In this document: one piece after another, positions 47,299 through 58,015 of the stretch
How positions within the stretch are numbered: the stretch's first letter is position 1
Layout of the letters: the number at the start of each line of letters is the position of its first letter
DNA from: Linnemannia hyalina
Taxonomy: Eukaryota > Mortierellomycota > Mortierellomycetes > Mortierellales > Mortierellaceae
Assembly (NCBI GenBank): GCA_019671135.1
Contig: JAHRHY010000009.1
Coordinates: 2,170,001-2,234,000, forward strand
Length of the DNA: 64,000 bases
Direction: 5' to 3'
Translations under genes and position numbers: made by a program
Notes under the pieces: generated by a model
Database searches by the model: none
What the model was told of the DNA's origin: nothing
The model's input: only the letters and a program-made list of their open reading frames with translations

Positions 47299-49755
47299 AT
47301 GAGCGTGACAAGCGAGGAAATCAACTACCTGATCTTTCGATACCTGCAGGAGTCAGGTATGCAGTTACTTCGACTTCACCTTCAAACAAAACCAGCATGA
47401 CCAGGAGAATCGTTTTTCTTGTTTTTAAATTAAAGTCGACGAAAGAGTACTCACTGAGCTCCATGTCCATCCTTCGTATAACCTTGCAGGCTTTGTGCAT
47501 ACAGGATTCGCCTTCCAGAATGAGTCTCATATCCACAAGTCGGAGTTCCGAAACGCCAATGTTCAGCCAGGAGCACTCGTTAGCGTGCTGCAGAAGGGAT
47601 TACTGTACATGGACCTGGAGCTTCACGTCAATGAAGTATGAATTGCCGTATGGAATACGATACGTTTGTGTCGGACATGCCGCACATACTCCAAAAAAGC
47701 CGAGCTAACATTGTCCTCTTTTTTTTATACCTGGACCATCTTTTAGGATGGTTCTGAGCGTGAATGCACAGGGCCTGTAGTGTTAATTGGACCCCACCGG
47801 TGCGACAAGCAGGCCAAGAAACCAAAACGGGAGGAAATAATTAGCAGAGGCAGTAAACGGGATCGCAAGGAAGGAAAGCGTTCTCAGAGGCAACAGCAAG
47901 AACAACAGAACCAGGACCGAGAGAAGCGAGCGAGGGTCGACCAAGAAGAAGACCGGGATGAAGACCAAATGATGGATACCGATCAAGTCGAGGACATTTC
48001 CGTCGTCGGCACGCGTGAGTCCACTTTTCATTCTTAAGGAGCAATCGAAGTCGCATTTAATGTAAGTCGACTCCAACATTGAGATGCGAGCGGCAAACTG
48101 CTGACATTAGCTCTATCAATTCTCTTCCGGCAACCTCGATAAAATAGCGGCGGAGGTGGTCGAGAACGCGGAAGTCAAAGTCATTCCGGCAAGTGATGCC
48201 ATTACGCTCAAAGGACATACAGCAGACGTATTTGTCTGCTCCTGGAACCCAACGTCACCGACATTACTCGCCTCAGGGTAAGAAACACATAACCAGGGAC
48301 TGTTCGCGCGCATGCCAGGCATTGCATACTGAATTTAAAGCCTAAAAAATGCTTCCTTTTCACATTGTCTAGATCGGGGGATGCAACAGCACGTATTTGG
48401 CAAATTCCAACAAATGGAGAGGAGGCACTTTCAGAGCCGATTGTGTTGAAGCATTTGCCAGCCCTAACAGACATCAATCGGGATGTCACCACCATGGATT
48501 GGAACGTAAGACCCCTTTGCTCTATACATCGCCTCGGGGTTCATGGAAATGCAGTTTGCCCGAAGGCACAGCTAACCCAGTGAATCTTTTCATCTGTATC
48601 TCTTTGCCGCAGTCGTCAGGAACACTATTGGCAACTGGATTCTATGATGGTCAGGCGCGGATTTGGACACAGCGTGGACAGCTGCGACACTTGATGAGCC
48701 AACATCGCGGGCCTATTTTTGCGTTGAAATGGAACAAGAAGGGCAACTACATCTTGACAGGCAGCTTGGACCACACCACGATTGTCTGGGACACGACCAC
48801 TGGCGAGGCAAAACAACAACACGAGTTCCATAAAGGTGCAGTACTGGATGTTGATTGGCTGGACAACACGACGTTTGCCACATCATCTTCGGATGGCAAG
48901 GTCTATGTCTGCAAAGTAGGGAATGCAGAACCGCTCAAAGTCTTTGAGGGCCACAAGGATGAAGTCAATGCCATCCGCTGGGACCCTCTCGGGGAACTGC
49001 TGGCATCTTGCTCCGACGACAAAACCGCAAAGGTGACCAGTTGTACTAAAGGATCTGTTCATTGTTTCTGGACTTTTAGCCGTCGACATTATAAAACTAA
49101 CGCATGTTATTCTGCCCTTTACGGTATTATAGGTGTGGAGTCTAACGCAAGATGAGTGCTTATTCGACTTGACGGCACACACAGATGCTGTGTACGACAT
49201 GACTTGGGCGCCACGAGAGTCATCATCAAAGGATCCCAGAATGCTGGCCACGGCTTCCTTTGACACGTCCGTTCGACTTTGGGATGCCAACAATGGCGCC
49301 TGTCTACGTGTTCTCTCGAGGCATATTGAAGCAGTGTACACCGTCGCCTTCAACCCCACTGGAACCCACCTTGCAACAGGATCGCCGGATCATACAATTA
49401 ATATCTGGAGGGTTCAGGTAATTATCGTGTTTCTGGAGGAGTCGAGGCACAACTGTTTCTGATGTTGTCGCTTATAACACCCGCTGATTTTTGGTCATAA
49501 CCTGTGCTTTAACACTAGGACGGGGCGCTTGTCAAGACGTACCAAGGAGAAGGAGGAATATTTGAGGTCGACTGGAACAGCACAGGAGACAAGCTGGCTG
49601 CATGTGTGGCCAACGGAACGGTAAGGGGGTTTTGTATTCGTGCGGGTGAATCTCCGTCGTAATGGTTATTTTGTGTGGATTCAATCTTGAAAATGCTAAT
49701 ATACTGTACCTCATTTCGTTCCTTCTAGCTGGTTGTTGCACATATCAAATTGTAG
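47299..49755 (+). CDS. TBL1/TBL1XR1-like WD40 corepressor subunit
   Basis: Ten exons fit: 47299-47356, 47490-47635, 47747-48014, 48039-48061, 48111-48277, 48373-48505, 48613-49032, 49133-49417, 49519-49620 and 49729-49755, giving 542 residues. An N-terminal LisH motif (about 7-32, [15 protein letters not shown]) mediates tetramer formation. A Lys/Glu-rich linker follows, then AIEVAFN, and eight WD repeats with GH and WD dipeptides ([15 protein letters not shown], then [10 protein letters not shown] and [14 protein letters not shown]). This is the class that scaffolds SMRT/NCoR- and Set3-type histone deacetylase complexes (yeast Sif2). Keeping frame around 48015-48110 requires a 24-nt and a 49-nt intron, both far shorter than the rest, so the linker model is the uncertain part. 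Confidence 0.88.
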
Positions 49756-50073
49756 AATAATTAAATAATGCCTGCTTGTTTCTCCTTCCCCAAGCTCATC
49801 CCGTTCTCCCTCCACTCGACCTTCGTCGCGATCGCTGCGCCATGTTTGTTTCTTGTAATGTATTCCATCTATGGTCCTTAATCGTACCTTACCTGTGGGG
49901 ATATAGTTAAGGGGTTGCTGTTGACCAGTATTCTCTATTTTCCCCCGTCTCTCCTCACTTTCTCTCTGCGTCGCACAACCTTCTACCTTCTTTCCCACCA
50001 CAGCTTGCTGCAAAAATGGGCGTGTTATTTTTACAAGTACTTAGCTTTCAGAATGTGCCGCGGATATACATAG
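49756..50073. other. Intergenic, 3' flank of the TBL1-like gene
   Basis: This 318-bp stretch is pyrimidine-rich on the + strand (49780-49995). Nothing coding is seen. It leaves no room for the missing front of the kinase fragment downstream. Confidence 0.5.
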
Positions 50074-50493
50074 CACACGGCTGACCTTTTGCACCTTTAT
50101 GGGAAGATTCACACCCTGGATGTACTACAGCCGACATCAAAGGCATCTATCGATTTGATTGATGGACTCTTGAAGTATGATCCCAAACCCCGGAAGACAG
50201 CATACCAGGCACTCTTATGTACTTGGTTCGAAGACATCCTAGAGGTCGACGAAGTGCGGTTATCGGTGGATGTCCAACACTCGCCCGACAAAAGCAGGAG
50301 CATGTTTTCAGGATTGCGATCAACCTCTTTCAAAGAGTCTAGGGAAGAAAAAGACATAAAGGAAGGAAAGGATGGCATGGATGGTAAGGATGCAAAGGCA
50401 AGGGAACGCAGACTTTCAGTTACCTTGCCCAGTCTGAATAATATCGCCAGGCCCTCCTTGGCAATGGTTCTCAAGACCGACAGTGCTATATAG
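50074..50493 (+). pseudogene. Orphan kinase-domain C-terminal fragment
   Basis: A frame open from 50074 (after TAG 50071-50073) to the stop at 50491-50493 has no good ATG at its front. It reads LQPTSKASIDLIDGLLKYDP then KPRKTAYQALLCTWF, the final helix of a CMGC-type protein kinase (the family pattern is DL-x-x-LL-x-DP-x-x-R-x-TA-x-x-AL-x-H-x-W/YF), then about 80 Lys/Ser-rich residues. The lobe with ATP and catalytic motifs is absent: upstream lies the TBL1 3' end. I read it as a relic of a duplicated or broken kinase gene. A spliced gene with distant upstream exons is unlikely because TBL1 occupies that strand. Confidence 0.55.
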
Positions 50494-51390
50494 GGAATCC
50501 GATTCTCTACACAGGCAGTGGATCTCCATTCGGGGTCCGACCTCCCTAAGATTTTCACCAACATCACCCTTCTGGAACGACAGTCATGCCACTTCACGCT
50601 CAAATATTTGATAAGGCTTGCACAATAGTTAGTGTATCAGAAGGCAAATAACATCCGTTGGCGCAAAGTTGACAGTGGTAAGAGGAAGTTTTTAGCAGCC
50701 ATTTCTTTACTCTGCCAAGAGAGTGATGCTCACCACGGTCTTCCAAAGGCTTCCTTTTTTCTATAGTTCTCCACCCTCTTCATTCTCTCTCACACTCTCT
50801 CTCTCCCGTCGCTCAAGCAAACCTCCTCTCATCCTCCTTCTTCTCCTGTCCTTCTTCCACGCCCTTTCCTCCTTTCCTTCCCTTCCCTTTTCTTCGAACT
50901 CATACTTTCTCTTACATACTGTATGCCCGCAATAGGAATCACAGTCCTCCACTTCGGACTTTGGACCATCGTCCGCAGCGCTTTAGGTCAAATAGTCTCA
51001 CTCCTCTTACACATCTGATATGAATGCTTCCTTCCCTTCCTCAGCGCAGCGTGCGCATGTACTGTGAAGTTTGAAGGTAGCTAGAAAACGGTGAGGCATA
51101 CTATCCTATTAAATGATTCATGCGGATTCAGGCATTTCAGTCCCGGCGTTGATCCAATGTCGGTCATGCAAAAAAATACAAGTTATGATGAATGAGGTTA
51201 CGAATCAAGAGAATGAAAGGAACAGTGAATGAGCATTTCCAAAAAAAAAAAATAGTCGAAATCGCAATTTGATTTTGGAGCACATTAGCAGTGAGGGGTT
51301 AAAGCGAGAAAGTGTAAGGTTTTTGGTTATTTTGTGAAAGATGTATTGTGTAAAAGGTTTGCCTCACTATATGCCATTTGTTGTGTTTGT
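50494..51390. other. Intergenic, 897 bp
   Basis: A CT-rich tract at 50750-50925 looks like a gene leader, yet no reading frame follows it. This may be the remains of a promoter or another relic. The right part is the A-rich 3' flank of the minus-strand cupredoxin. Confidence 0.5.
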
Positions 51391-51699
51391 TTAAGAAGCG
51401 GCCTTGACAGTGCCCAGCATGTAGGGATGAATGGTGCAATGGTACGACAGAGTGGCGGCGGTTGTGAAAGTGTGAGAAAACGACTTGCCCGTGGCGATGA
51501 GGCCGGAATCGAAAGAACCAGCGTCCGCAGTAGCTGTGTGGTCTGCACTGTCATTGTTGGTCCAAGTGACCTTATCACCGGGATTTATGTTGACCACTTG
51601 AGGCACGAATTTGAAGTCCTTGATCGTGACCACATGGACGGCAGCAAAGACTTGAGCGAGAAGGATGGCAAGAATGGAGATAGCATAGAAAATGTACAT
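51391..51699 (-). CDS. Secreted cupredoxin, short form
   Basis: A single exon of 102 residues. A signal peptide (1-20, ending VFAA) precedes one plastocyanin-like domain. Copper ligands are H54 (DHTATADAG), C88, H91 and M94 in YHCTIHPYM, a complete type 1 site. It ends directly after the domain (KAAS), with no Ser/Thr linker or anchor, so it should be a small soluble secreted copper protein. It is about three quarters identical to the divergent paralogue at 52330, which does carry a GPI tail. An upstream in-frame extension (to 51891) lacks signal-peptide character. Confidence 0.83.
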   Translation of the reverse strand: MYIFYAISILAILLAQVFAAVHVVTIKDFKFVPQVVNINPGDKVTWTNNDSADHTATADAGSFDSGLIATGKSFSHTFTTAATLSYHCTIHPYMLGTVKAAS

Positions 51700-52329
51700 G
51701 TTTGTTAAGTCGTTGGATTTGGGGATGCGATTGAAAATGCGCGAAAGAGAGGAGAGAGTAAAGAAAGGGATGATAAGGGGATAAAAGCAGTTCTCGTGAT
51801 GATGCCATTGAACACCAGTCCAAGCAGACCGCGTATTCAAGCAGTGTGAAACCTGGCCGCTGGTGGTGGTTTGTGCACTGCCTAAAAACAATAGGTTAAC
51901 AGTTTCAGAACATTAATGCCAGTTAAAATTCTCATTCTGAAACACGACCAATACATAGTCAGTCAATCCCTAACGCGGACTGGTCAAAGACAATAATAGA
52001 CACTGCTCGTCATCAATGACTTGTTTGGGTGTCGGAGATGGCAAAGGTGATGGACAACAGAAAAAAGTGCGACCAATGCTATTATTTGTGCGATTAATGC
52101 GCGATTGGCGCCAATGGAGGTTGAGTATATTCTGAACCATTCGGGCGTAAAGGTGGTGCTGGCTCAAAAAGAGAGAAAAAAGAGTTGTAGACGATGGCCA
52201 TGCATGTTGGGGAGTACAATTACGGAGCGTGATTATTGACTTCAGGGAACAGTAGAATTACTGATTTACTTTCATCTCTTCTTTCGTCTCCTGTCTTATT
52301 CAATGTATTCCGAATGAAACGCTAACAAT
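51700..52329. promoter_or_regulatory. Shared region between the cupredoxin pair
   Basis: This 630-bp region is flanked by the starts of the two paralogues. The first 80 bp upstream of each gene are not obviously alike, so duplication did not preserve the promoters, or they have diverged. Confidence 0.45.
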
Positions 52330-52878
52330 ATGCGCTTCTACACCATCACCATCCTCCCTGCCATTCTCGTTCCGGTCTTCGCTGCCGTTCATACGGTTGT
52401 GATCAAGAACTTCAGATTCATACCTCAAGTGGTCGACATAAATCCTGGTGATGAGGTCACTTGGATCAACAATGACAATACAGGCCACACAGCTACTGCG
52501 AACGCTGGCTCTTTCGATTCCGGCCTCATCGCCCCGGGCATGTCGTTTTCCCACACTTTCACAACCGCTGCTACTCTGCCGTACCATTGCAGTATTCATC
52601 CCTTCATGTTGGGAAGAATCGCGATCACTGTCAACTCGACGAGCAGTGCGGTTGTCACCACAGCCACAGCCTCAGCTACGGCCACCACAGCTACGGCCAC
52701 TACAACCACCACAGCTACGGCCACTACAACCACAGCCACGGCCACCACAACCACAGCTACAGCCACGGCCACGCCCACAACCACGACCAAGCCCTCGAGT
52801 GGAAACACCTTAGACACACCCATCAAGGTTATCCTGCTCATCGGAGGGGGTGTTGCAGCCATTGCTCAGTTCCTCTAA
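52330..52878 (+). CDS. GPI-anchored cupredoxin
   Basis: A single exon of 182 residues. Signal peptide 1-19, cupredoxin domain about 20-103 with H53, C87, H90 and M93 (YHCSIHPFM), then a Thr/Ala linker of about 50 residues built from TATTTT-type repeats (likely O-glycosylated), a probable omega region near SSGN, and a hydrophobic C-terminus (VILLIGGGVAAIAQFL) as required for GPI addition. The protein is expected on the plasma membrane or wall. The linker is encoded by a ccacaaccacagctacgg-type minisatellite, so its length may vary among strains. Confidence 0.87.
   Translation: MRFYTITILPAILVPVFAAVHTVVIKNFRFIPQVVDINPGDEVTWINNDNTGHTATANAGSFDSGLIAPGMSFSHTFTTAATLPYHCSIHPFMLGRIAITVNSTSSAVVTTATASATATTATATTTTTATATTTTATATTTTATATATPTTTTKPSSGNTLDTPIKVILLIGGGVAAIAQFL
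52660..52790 (+). repeat. Thr/Ala minisatellite in the cupredoxin linker
   Basis: Tandem, imperfect copies of a gccac(c/t)acaaccacagcta-type unit. The three forward frames stay open here, encoding Thr/Ala, Pro/Gln/Leu and His/Tyr/Gly-rich strings. Only the Thr/Ala frame continues from the cupredoxin. Confidence 0.7.
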
Positions 52879-54287
52879 ATGACAGAGATTGACGTCAGAA
52901 CACAGGCAGCCATATCCCATTTTTGGTTTTTTTTGTTTGTAAAACTATTACTTCTCGCCTACAGAAGTCACCACCATTCAAAAGATATACTTTCGAAAAA
53001 GTACAAAGGTTACATATAAACTGGGAAAAAACAGTGAACAGAAAATAAGTACGGAAAGATAAGGAAATAAAAATACAGATTAGCGATGGTTTTATTGAGA
53101 AAAGGAAGAAGAAGAATAGTGTGCAGAAGAATAGTGACAGAGAACAGGTGGAAGTGAGATCTTGCAGACTGAAGAACAAAACAGGGGGAATAGCGGGTCT
53201 ATTTATGCTAGGAACCGGCTGAACAAGAAGGGGTTGAGACGCAGCCAGGAACGTTGGACTGGGAACCAGAATGGGGGAAAGGCAAAATGGCAAAATGGCA
53301 AAACGAATGGCAGGGGCAAATGGACAATGATGAAAAAGGGGGAAGATGGTAAACGGGATGGTTCTAGGCAAGTAGATCTTTACAGAAACCGACCTAGACC
53401 AAGGAGATAAAAGGATAGAAGTACAGGCAGCGAGGTACTAGGAACTGAGTCATGCCGGACTGGTAGCAAGAATCTAGTTGGTGGCGGAGGTCACGTGATG
53501 AAAAAAATGTAAGGACAAAGCCTTGAATAAACCTGGCAACCTGGGGCGAGCACGACACCTGACAACCTGGGATGAGACGCGGCACAAGGCCAAACAAAAT
53601 AAATCTTAATCGCAACAAGCTCACTCAATCCAGTCAACCTAAAACAATAAGTGGAGACGTAGGACTTGTTCTCGAATCGTGAAGGAATGACGACGACAAA
53701 CACTTCCACCGATCAACTAAAGCGAACAATTGTTTCGTCTGAACAGAAAGCAGACTCACGTTTTGTTCAAGAACAAAAAGGCACCGACCTTTTATCTGAG
53801 GTTTTCTAATGGTGCTATAACCTTTTCACAATCACAATCACAATCACAATATACATACAACTTTATGAGATTCCGTTTCCTCTTCCATCTTCAATTGAAG
53901 TTTATCATAAACTCATTTATAAACCATAGCTTCTCATTGACCGTTAACAAACAAGGTCAAGTTGACTCAGCACTCATCCTCGACAAAGAATGGCCAGGAC
54001 ACCCTTAAGTTGTAAAGATACACACCTAACTGTCAACCTCATAAGACGCCTGCCAACGACGTTCGTCAATACCATGATCACAATAGCAAAAGCGATGAAT
54101 GATATCTATGTTTTATGGAGATACATAAGGTGAGGATGATAAAATACATGTTTATTTACAGGCAGTCTGTAAGAGCCACAGACGAGAGAGGAAGCAGCAC
54201 AGACACCATCAGATGTCTATGGAGGAACGATCATGGCAGAGCTGGCGAGCGTGACGGGAAGAAGTTGAGGAGAAGTCATTGTGGGTG
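52879..54287. other. Intergenic, 1.4 kb, short tandem repeats only
   Basis: No supported gene. I see a (ggcaaaat)n run near 53280-53301, a 26-bp imperfect duplication (acctggcaacctgggg type) at 53531-53581, and (cacaat)4 at 53827-53850. Open frames here are short and compositionally random. Confidence 0.55.
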
Positions 54288-56911
54288 CTATCCAGTCTTT
54301 GACGCCAGAGCTCTCGTCGTCGATGCTGCCATGGCCAAGATGACCTTTCGCAGCTTGAGGATCTGCACGATGACGGCAAGAACCTGGGTTGTATCGTCTT
54401 TGTCCAACCAAGTAAGCGGGAGTGATTTTATCTCCTCCTTAGCTGCCTGATAGAATCGTCCTGGGCGCTGACGCAATGTGATGATGGAAACCGAAAGGCC
54501 CAAAATCCAAAGAGCAAATGTGACTAGTCGATAGCTCCGCCTTCTCCTGGATCATATCGTGGCCGTCCTTCATAAACTTTATGAGTTTCCTACTGTCATG
54601 AAGGCACTTGGTAGTATTCGCTCCCCCGTCCTTCTTTGCGGCCTCCATCCAGCAGATCTCCACTGGCCACTTCGAGATCACAACTACCCCATCCACCTTA
54701 TGGCCTATGAATTGTCGGCTATCCCAGGATTGTTGTTTCCTGCGCCGTTGGGCCGACGACTCCGATGAAATTTCTCCGGACTTGTAGTCAAACAAAGGGT
54801 AACAGGAGAGCGCCAAGGGGAGAAAGCTCCACAAGTGGTGGTTGAACCATGCCTCCGATGGTCCCTGAGAAAAGGCATAACCATACCGCTGGTGGTTGCG
54901 GGGCACCTGAGTAATGCAGTCATGCGCAACGATCTGACACTCCTCTGACGACTTCTCCTCGCGAGCGTCGCCGACACTGCTACAGCTATGGTTGAGGAGA
55001 AACTCGTGCAAGTCCTTTGGTGGCCTGTTGTATTGTTGGAGGCTGAGATCGGCTGGTGAGGGTCCAGGTAGTCTCTCGTCTTTGCGAGTTACCATGATGT
55101 TCGTGATCTCCTCTCGGTCCTTCGCGTCGTCAAACAATCGCAGCACGGTATCACCATCTCCCACAATGAAGCTGTGTAGGGCACTCTCGTATGGCAGAGC
55201 CTCGACAACACCACGTAGACGGTCGTCTGCCGCCAAAGTTTCCCTTGAATAAGTTCTTCATTGTGCGGATCTGACCTGGTGCTATCTTGCCGCAGCTGCT
55301 GCTGCTCTCGCTGGTGCTTCCATAGCCATTGCTGTCACTGTTGCTGATGCTGTTGGAACGCGGCCAGTCTGACGGTGCCCTTGAAGCTGGCGCAGGGGAG
55401 GGGGAAGAGGAGGACGCAGCTGAGGGCGTCGGCGTCTGTGGTGGTAGTGGAGGCATTGTCGTCGCCGAAGAAAGTGCCGAACCAGATGTGGCGAACGCTG
55501 AGATTTCCTTGAACGCTGTGGCGAGTGACACAACATCAGGGGGTTCAAACCTTGGCATTTGACGGCGTGTAACCAAATGCGCCGTTAAGGAAATCCGCCA
55601 AGGAAATATGTTTCCTCGTGGGCTGATGTATTTCGAAATACGCTTTGATTTGAATGTGGGCGTACCAAAGTTTGAAACCCCCTATTGAGGAGATTCTCAA
55701 TAGTCGAGAAATCCATCTTGTCGTCGCTGAAAAACTTTTTCATCCGGGCCCATTCTCGACCTGCGCTCCTCATGGAAGTCCCTGAACTGACTCTCTGCAT
55801 GTAGGCCAGGTACGTGTCAAACGTGGGCGTTGAGTTTGCTTGCGACTTCAGGCTGACAGGATAGCCCACGGCACTGCTTTCGCGCGTCAAAGGACCGTCT
55901 CCGAAGATCGCACTCGCCAGTTTCGTCGTCAGGAGTGCGTCTTGGTCATCCACGTTCGTGTTTTCGACGGGCGAAGTGTCATCTGAATCCTTAGCCTGGG
56001 ATCCGATGTCGGTGGGAGCACCGCCATCGTCAGGCCGTAGTAGCTTTTGTGGACGCCGTGCCTGGCGATTATACAAACGAGAACAATGAAAATGTCAATT
56101 TCAGGTAAATGTCGGCCAAAAAAAAATTCTACTATTATTCTCGAAAAGGTTATTCTACCTCGTGTGCAGGTGGCAACGAGGATCGCTTGGGAATGTTGCA
56201 GGGCTCTACCAAAGGGCAGAGTGACCGTTGCACTCTCAATTGGACGGTAAGCTGAGGATCTAATGACCAAGTTATGAGGGAGCATAGGACCTTCTCCATT
56301 TCAGCATTTTGTCAATAATTTATGCAACTAACCTTCGTCGACTTCCCAGTCAGGTTCGGGCTCATCCATGTCAAAGTCGTCTTCGTTAAAACCCTCGGGG
56401 TCCCGTGCAAAGACGATAGTACCTATTGATGTATATGATACGGACATGCATATCCGCAATGACGAGAATATGAATTAGAGAAAACATACCAAGCAAACCC
56501 CACCCCCAAAAAAAATAAAAAAAATTAAAAAAAATACAGCTTGATCATCAGTACCTATGTACAAAATACATATGCATTAAAGCAATACGCGCCTCATCCG
56601 TCCCTGTCTTGGATTAATCGGCTATGCGAAACGTACCCTGTCGTCTTCCACCATGTCCATTTGTTCATCATCGTAATCATACGACATGAAGTAACCTATA
56701 TAGATAAAATGCGACAGCCATAACATTAGCTATGGGTGACGAACACAATATCACAATATGAAAGGAATATAAAAACAATCTAGCTCAAAAAAAAATGGAC
56801 GCCTGGATGCCACAGCCTCCACAACAAGTGACGATGATGAAATGCTGGTCGGATATGATGGTTATAACCACCAATCAATCACGTCCTATTCGGTAAGACA
56901 ACCAACTTACC
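54288..56911 (-). pseudogene. Frame-broken accessory gene with a nuclease-like core
   Basis: Front exons are acidic and spliced: one ends at the donor 56905-56910, then 56637-56695 and one ending at 56422, with DEG/DED junctions, then an exon joined to the main body from about 56058. The main body has an N-terminal half (TFDTYLAYMQRVSSGTSMRS, then MKKFFSDDKMDFSTIENLL), a segment HISLADFLNGAFGYT, a Ser/Pro linker, and a C-terminal domain with GHKVDGVVVI, then 11 residues, then MEAAKKDGGANTTK: a D ... E-A-A-K pattern like PD-(D/E)XK nuclease folds. The last part (TLRQRPGRFYQAAKEEIKSL) is helical. Four frame changes (near 55680, 55545, 55250 and 54535) lack usable introns. I recognise no named family; it may be a decayed member of an expanded accessory family. 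Confidence 0.5.
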
Positions 56912-58015
56912 TTCATCAACTTGAGTAGGGCCATCATCTCCCCAGAGTGTATTTATTTTTGTTTTCAGAGGGAGAGGAAAGAAACAGTAAAGGAAGATGA
57001 AAGGAAAAGGAAAAGGGTGATAAAGATGAAAGTGATACACGACAGCGTCGCGGGACAATGGATACCGGGAAAAAGGCCAAGGAGGGGATGAAGGAAGAAT
57101 GCCTGAGGTGTCAGTGGTGCAGAGAAAAGGTAGGAGAAAAGGAGAAAAGGAGAAAAAGAGCAACAGCGTGCAGCCGACCTTCTCGCTTTCCCTGGGAAAT
57201 AAAGTGAGAGTGCTGACGTCTGTCTGCACTTGTGCTTTGAAGGGGAACACCAACACTAAAGAAGGAAAAAACAATCGGCAAACAAAATTCACTACAACGA
57301 ACAAAGGAAACAACGATGGCGAACAACTTTTGCTTGTGTGAGTTAGGGAAAAATAAAGAGTGAGATATGGAAGACTGATGGAGGATGGTGGGGATGAAGG
57401 CGGAGATGAGACGGATGAGGACAAACAAACTGGGTAGTGGAAGAGTGATGGTGTGTAATTATAATAAAGAAGAGAGAGAAAGAAAAAAAAAAAGGACGAA
57501 AGACAAGAGGGAAAGATGGAAAAGAAGAGGTGACGGTGGAAGAGAGAGGAAAAAGGAGAAAAGATGTGTGCTTTATGAAATGGCACAGAAGAAAGAAGAG
57601 AGATCACATTCTAAGACCTCATGGCAATGATTTATTGATCTAGAGATTTGTATATCAGTGTGAGTATTGATACAAACTAGAAATACAGCAATTAAGAAGA
57701 CAAGCGATAATAAACAACAAAAGAAAAAGACAACTATGGAATAGAAGGTTGCATCTTCATTCAACCGTCAAGTTGAGCTCGTCTCCGGATAAGCAAAGTC
57801 GGCATCAGAAAAAAAAGCAAGCACAACAACCGGGAAAAGTCTGAAAAAGAAGGTGATAAGAGGAAAGGACTAGGGAGACTAAAAATGAAGAGGAGGAAGG
57901 GGATCCAATGGATCATCAATCGAAAAGCAATGGTCAGCAAAAAGTGTTGAACTGGATGGTGGACTCAATCCTGAAAGATGGCGGCGCATGCAGACAGAGG
58001 AGGTGATGTGGGCGA
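56912..58015. other. CT-rich minus-strand leader region
   Basis: About 1.1 kb. On the minus strand it is strongly pyrimidine-rich (56960-57560), like the leaders of the expressed genes, which places the promoter of the broken accessory gene here. The long open frame on that strand (56879-57607) is composition-driven. Confidence 0.5.

Noticed and set aside
47130..47708. Long + frame over the TBL1-like start
   Set aside because: It reads through two TBL1 introns in the wrong phase; the LisH-containing spliced model explains this DNA.
56879..57607. 242-codon minus-strand frame with hydrophobic Phe/Ser/Leu stretches
   Set aside because: Composition is that of a CT-rich leader. Apparent membrane segments come from TTC/CTT repeats, not from a real protein.
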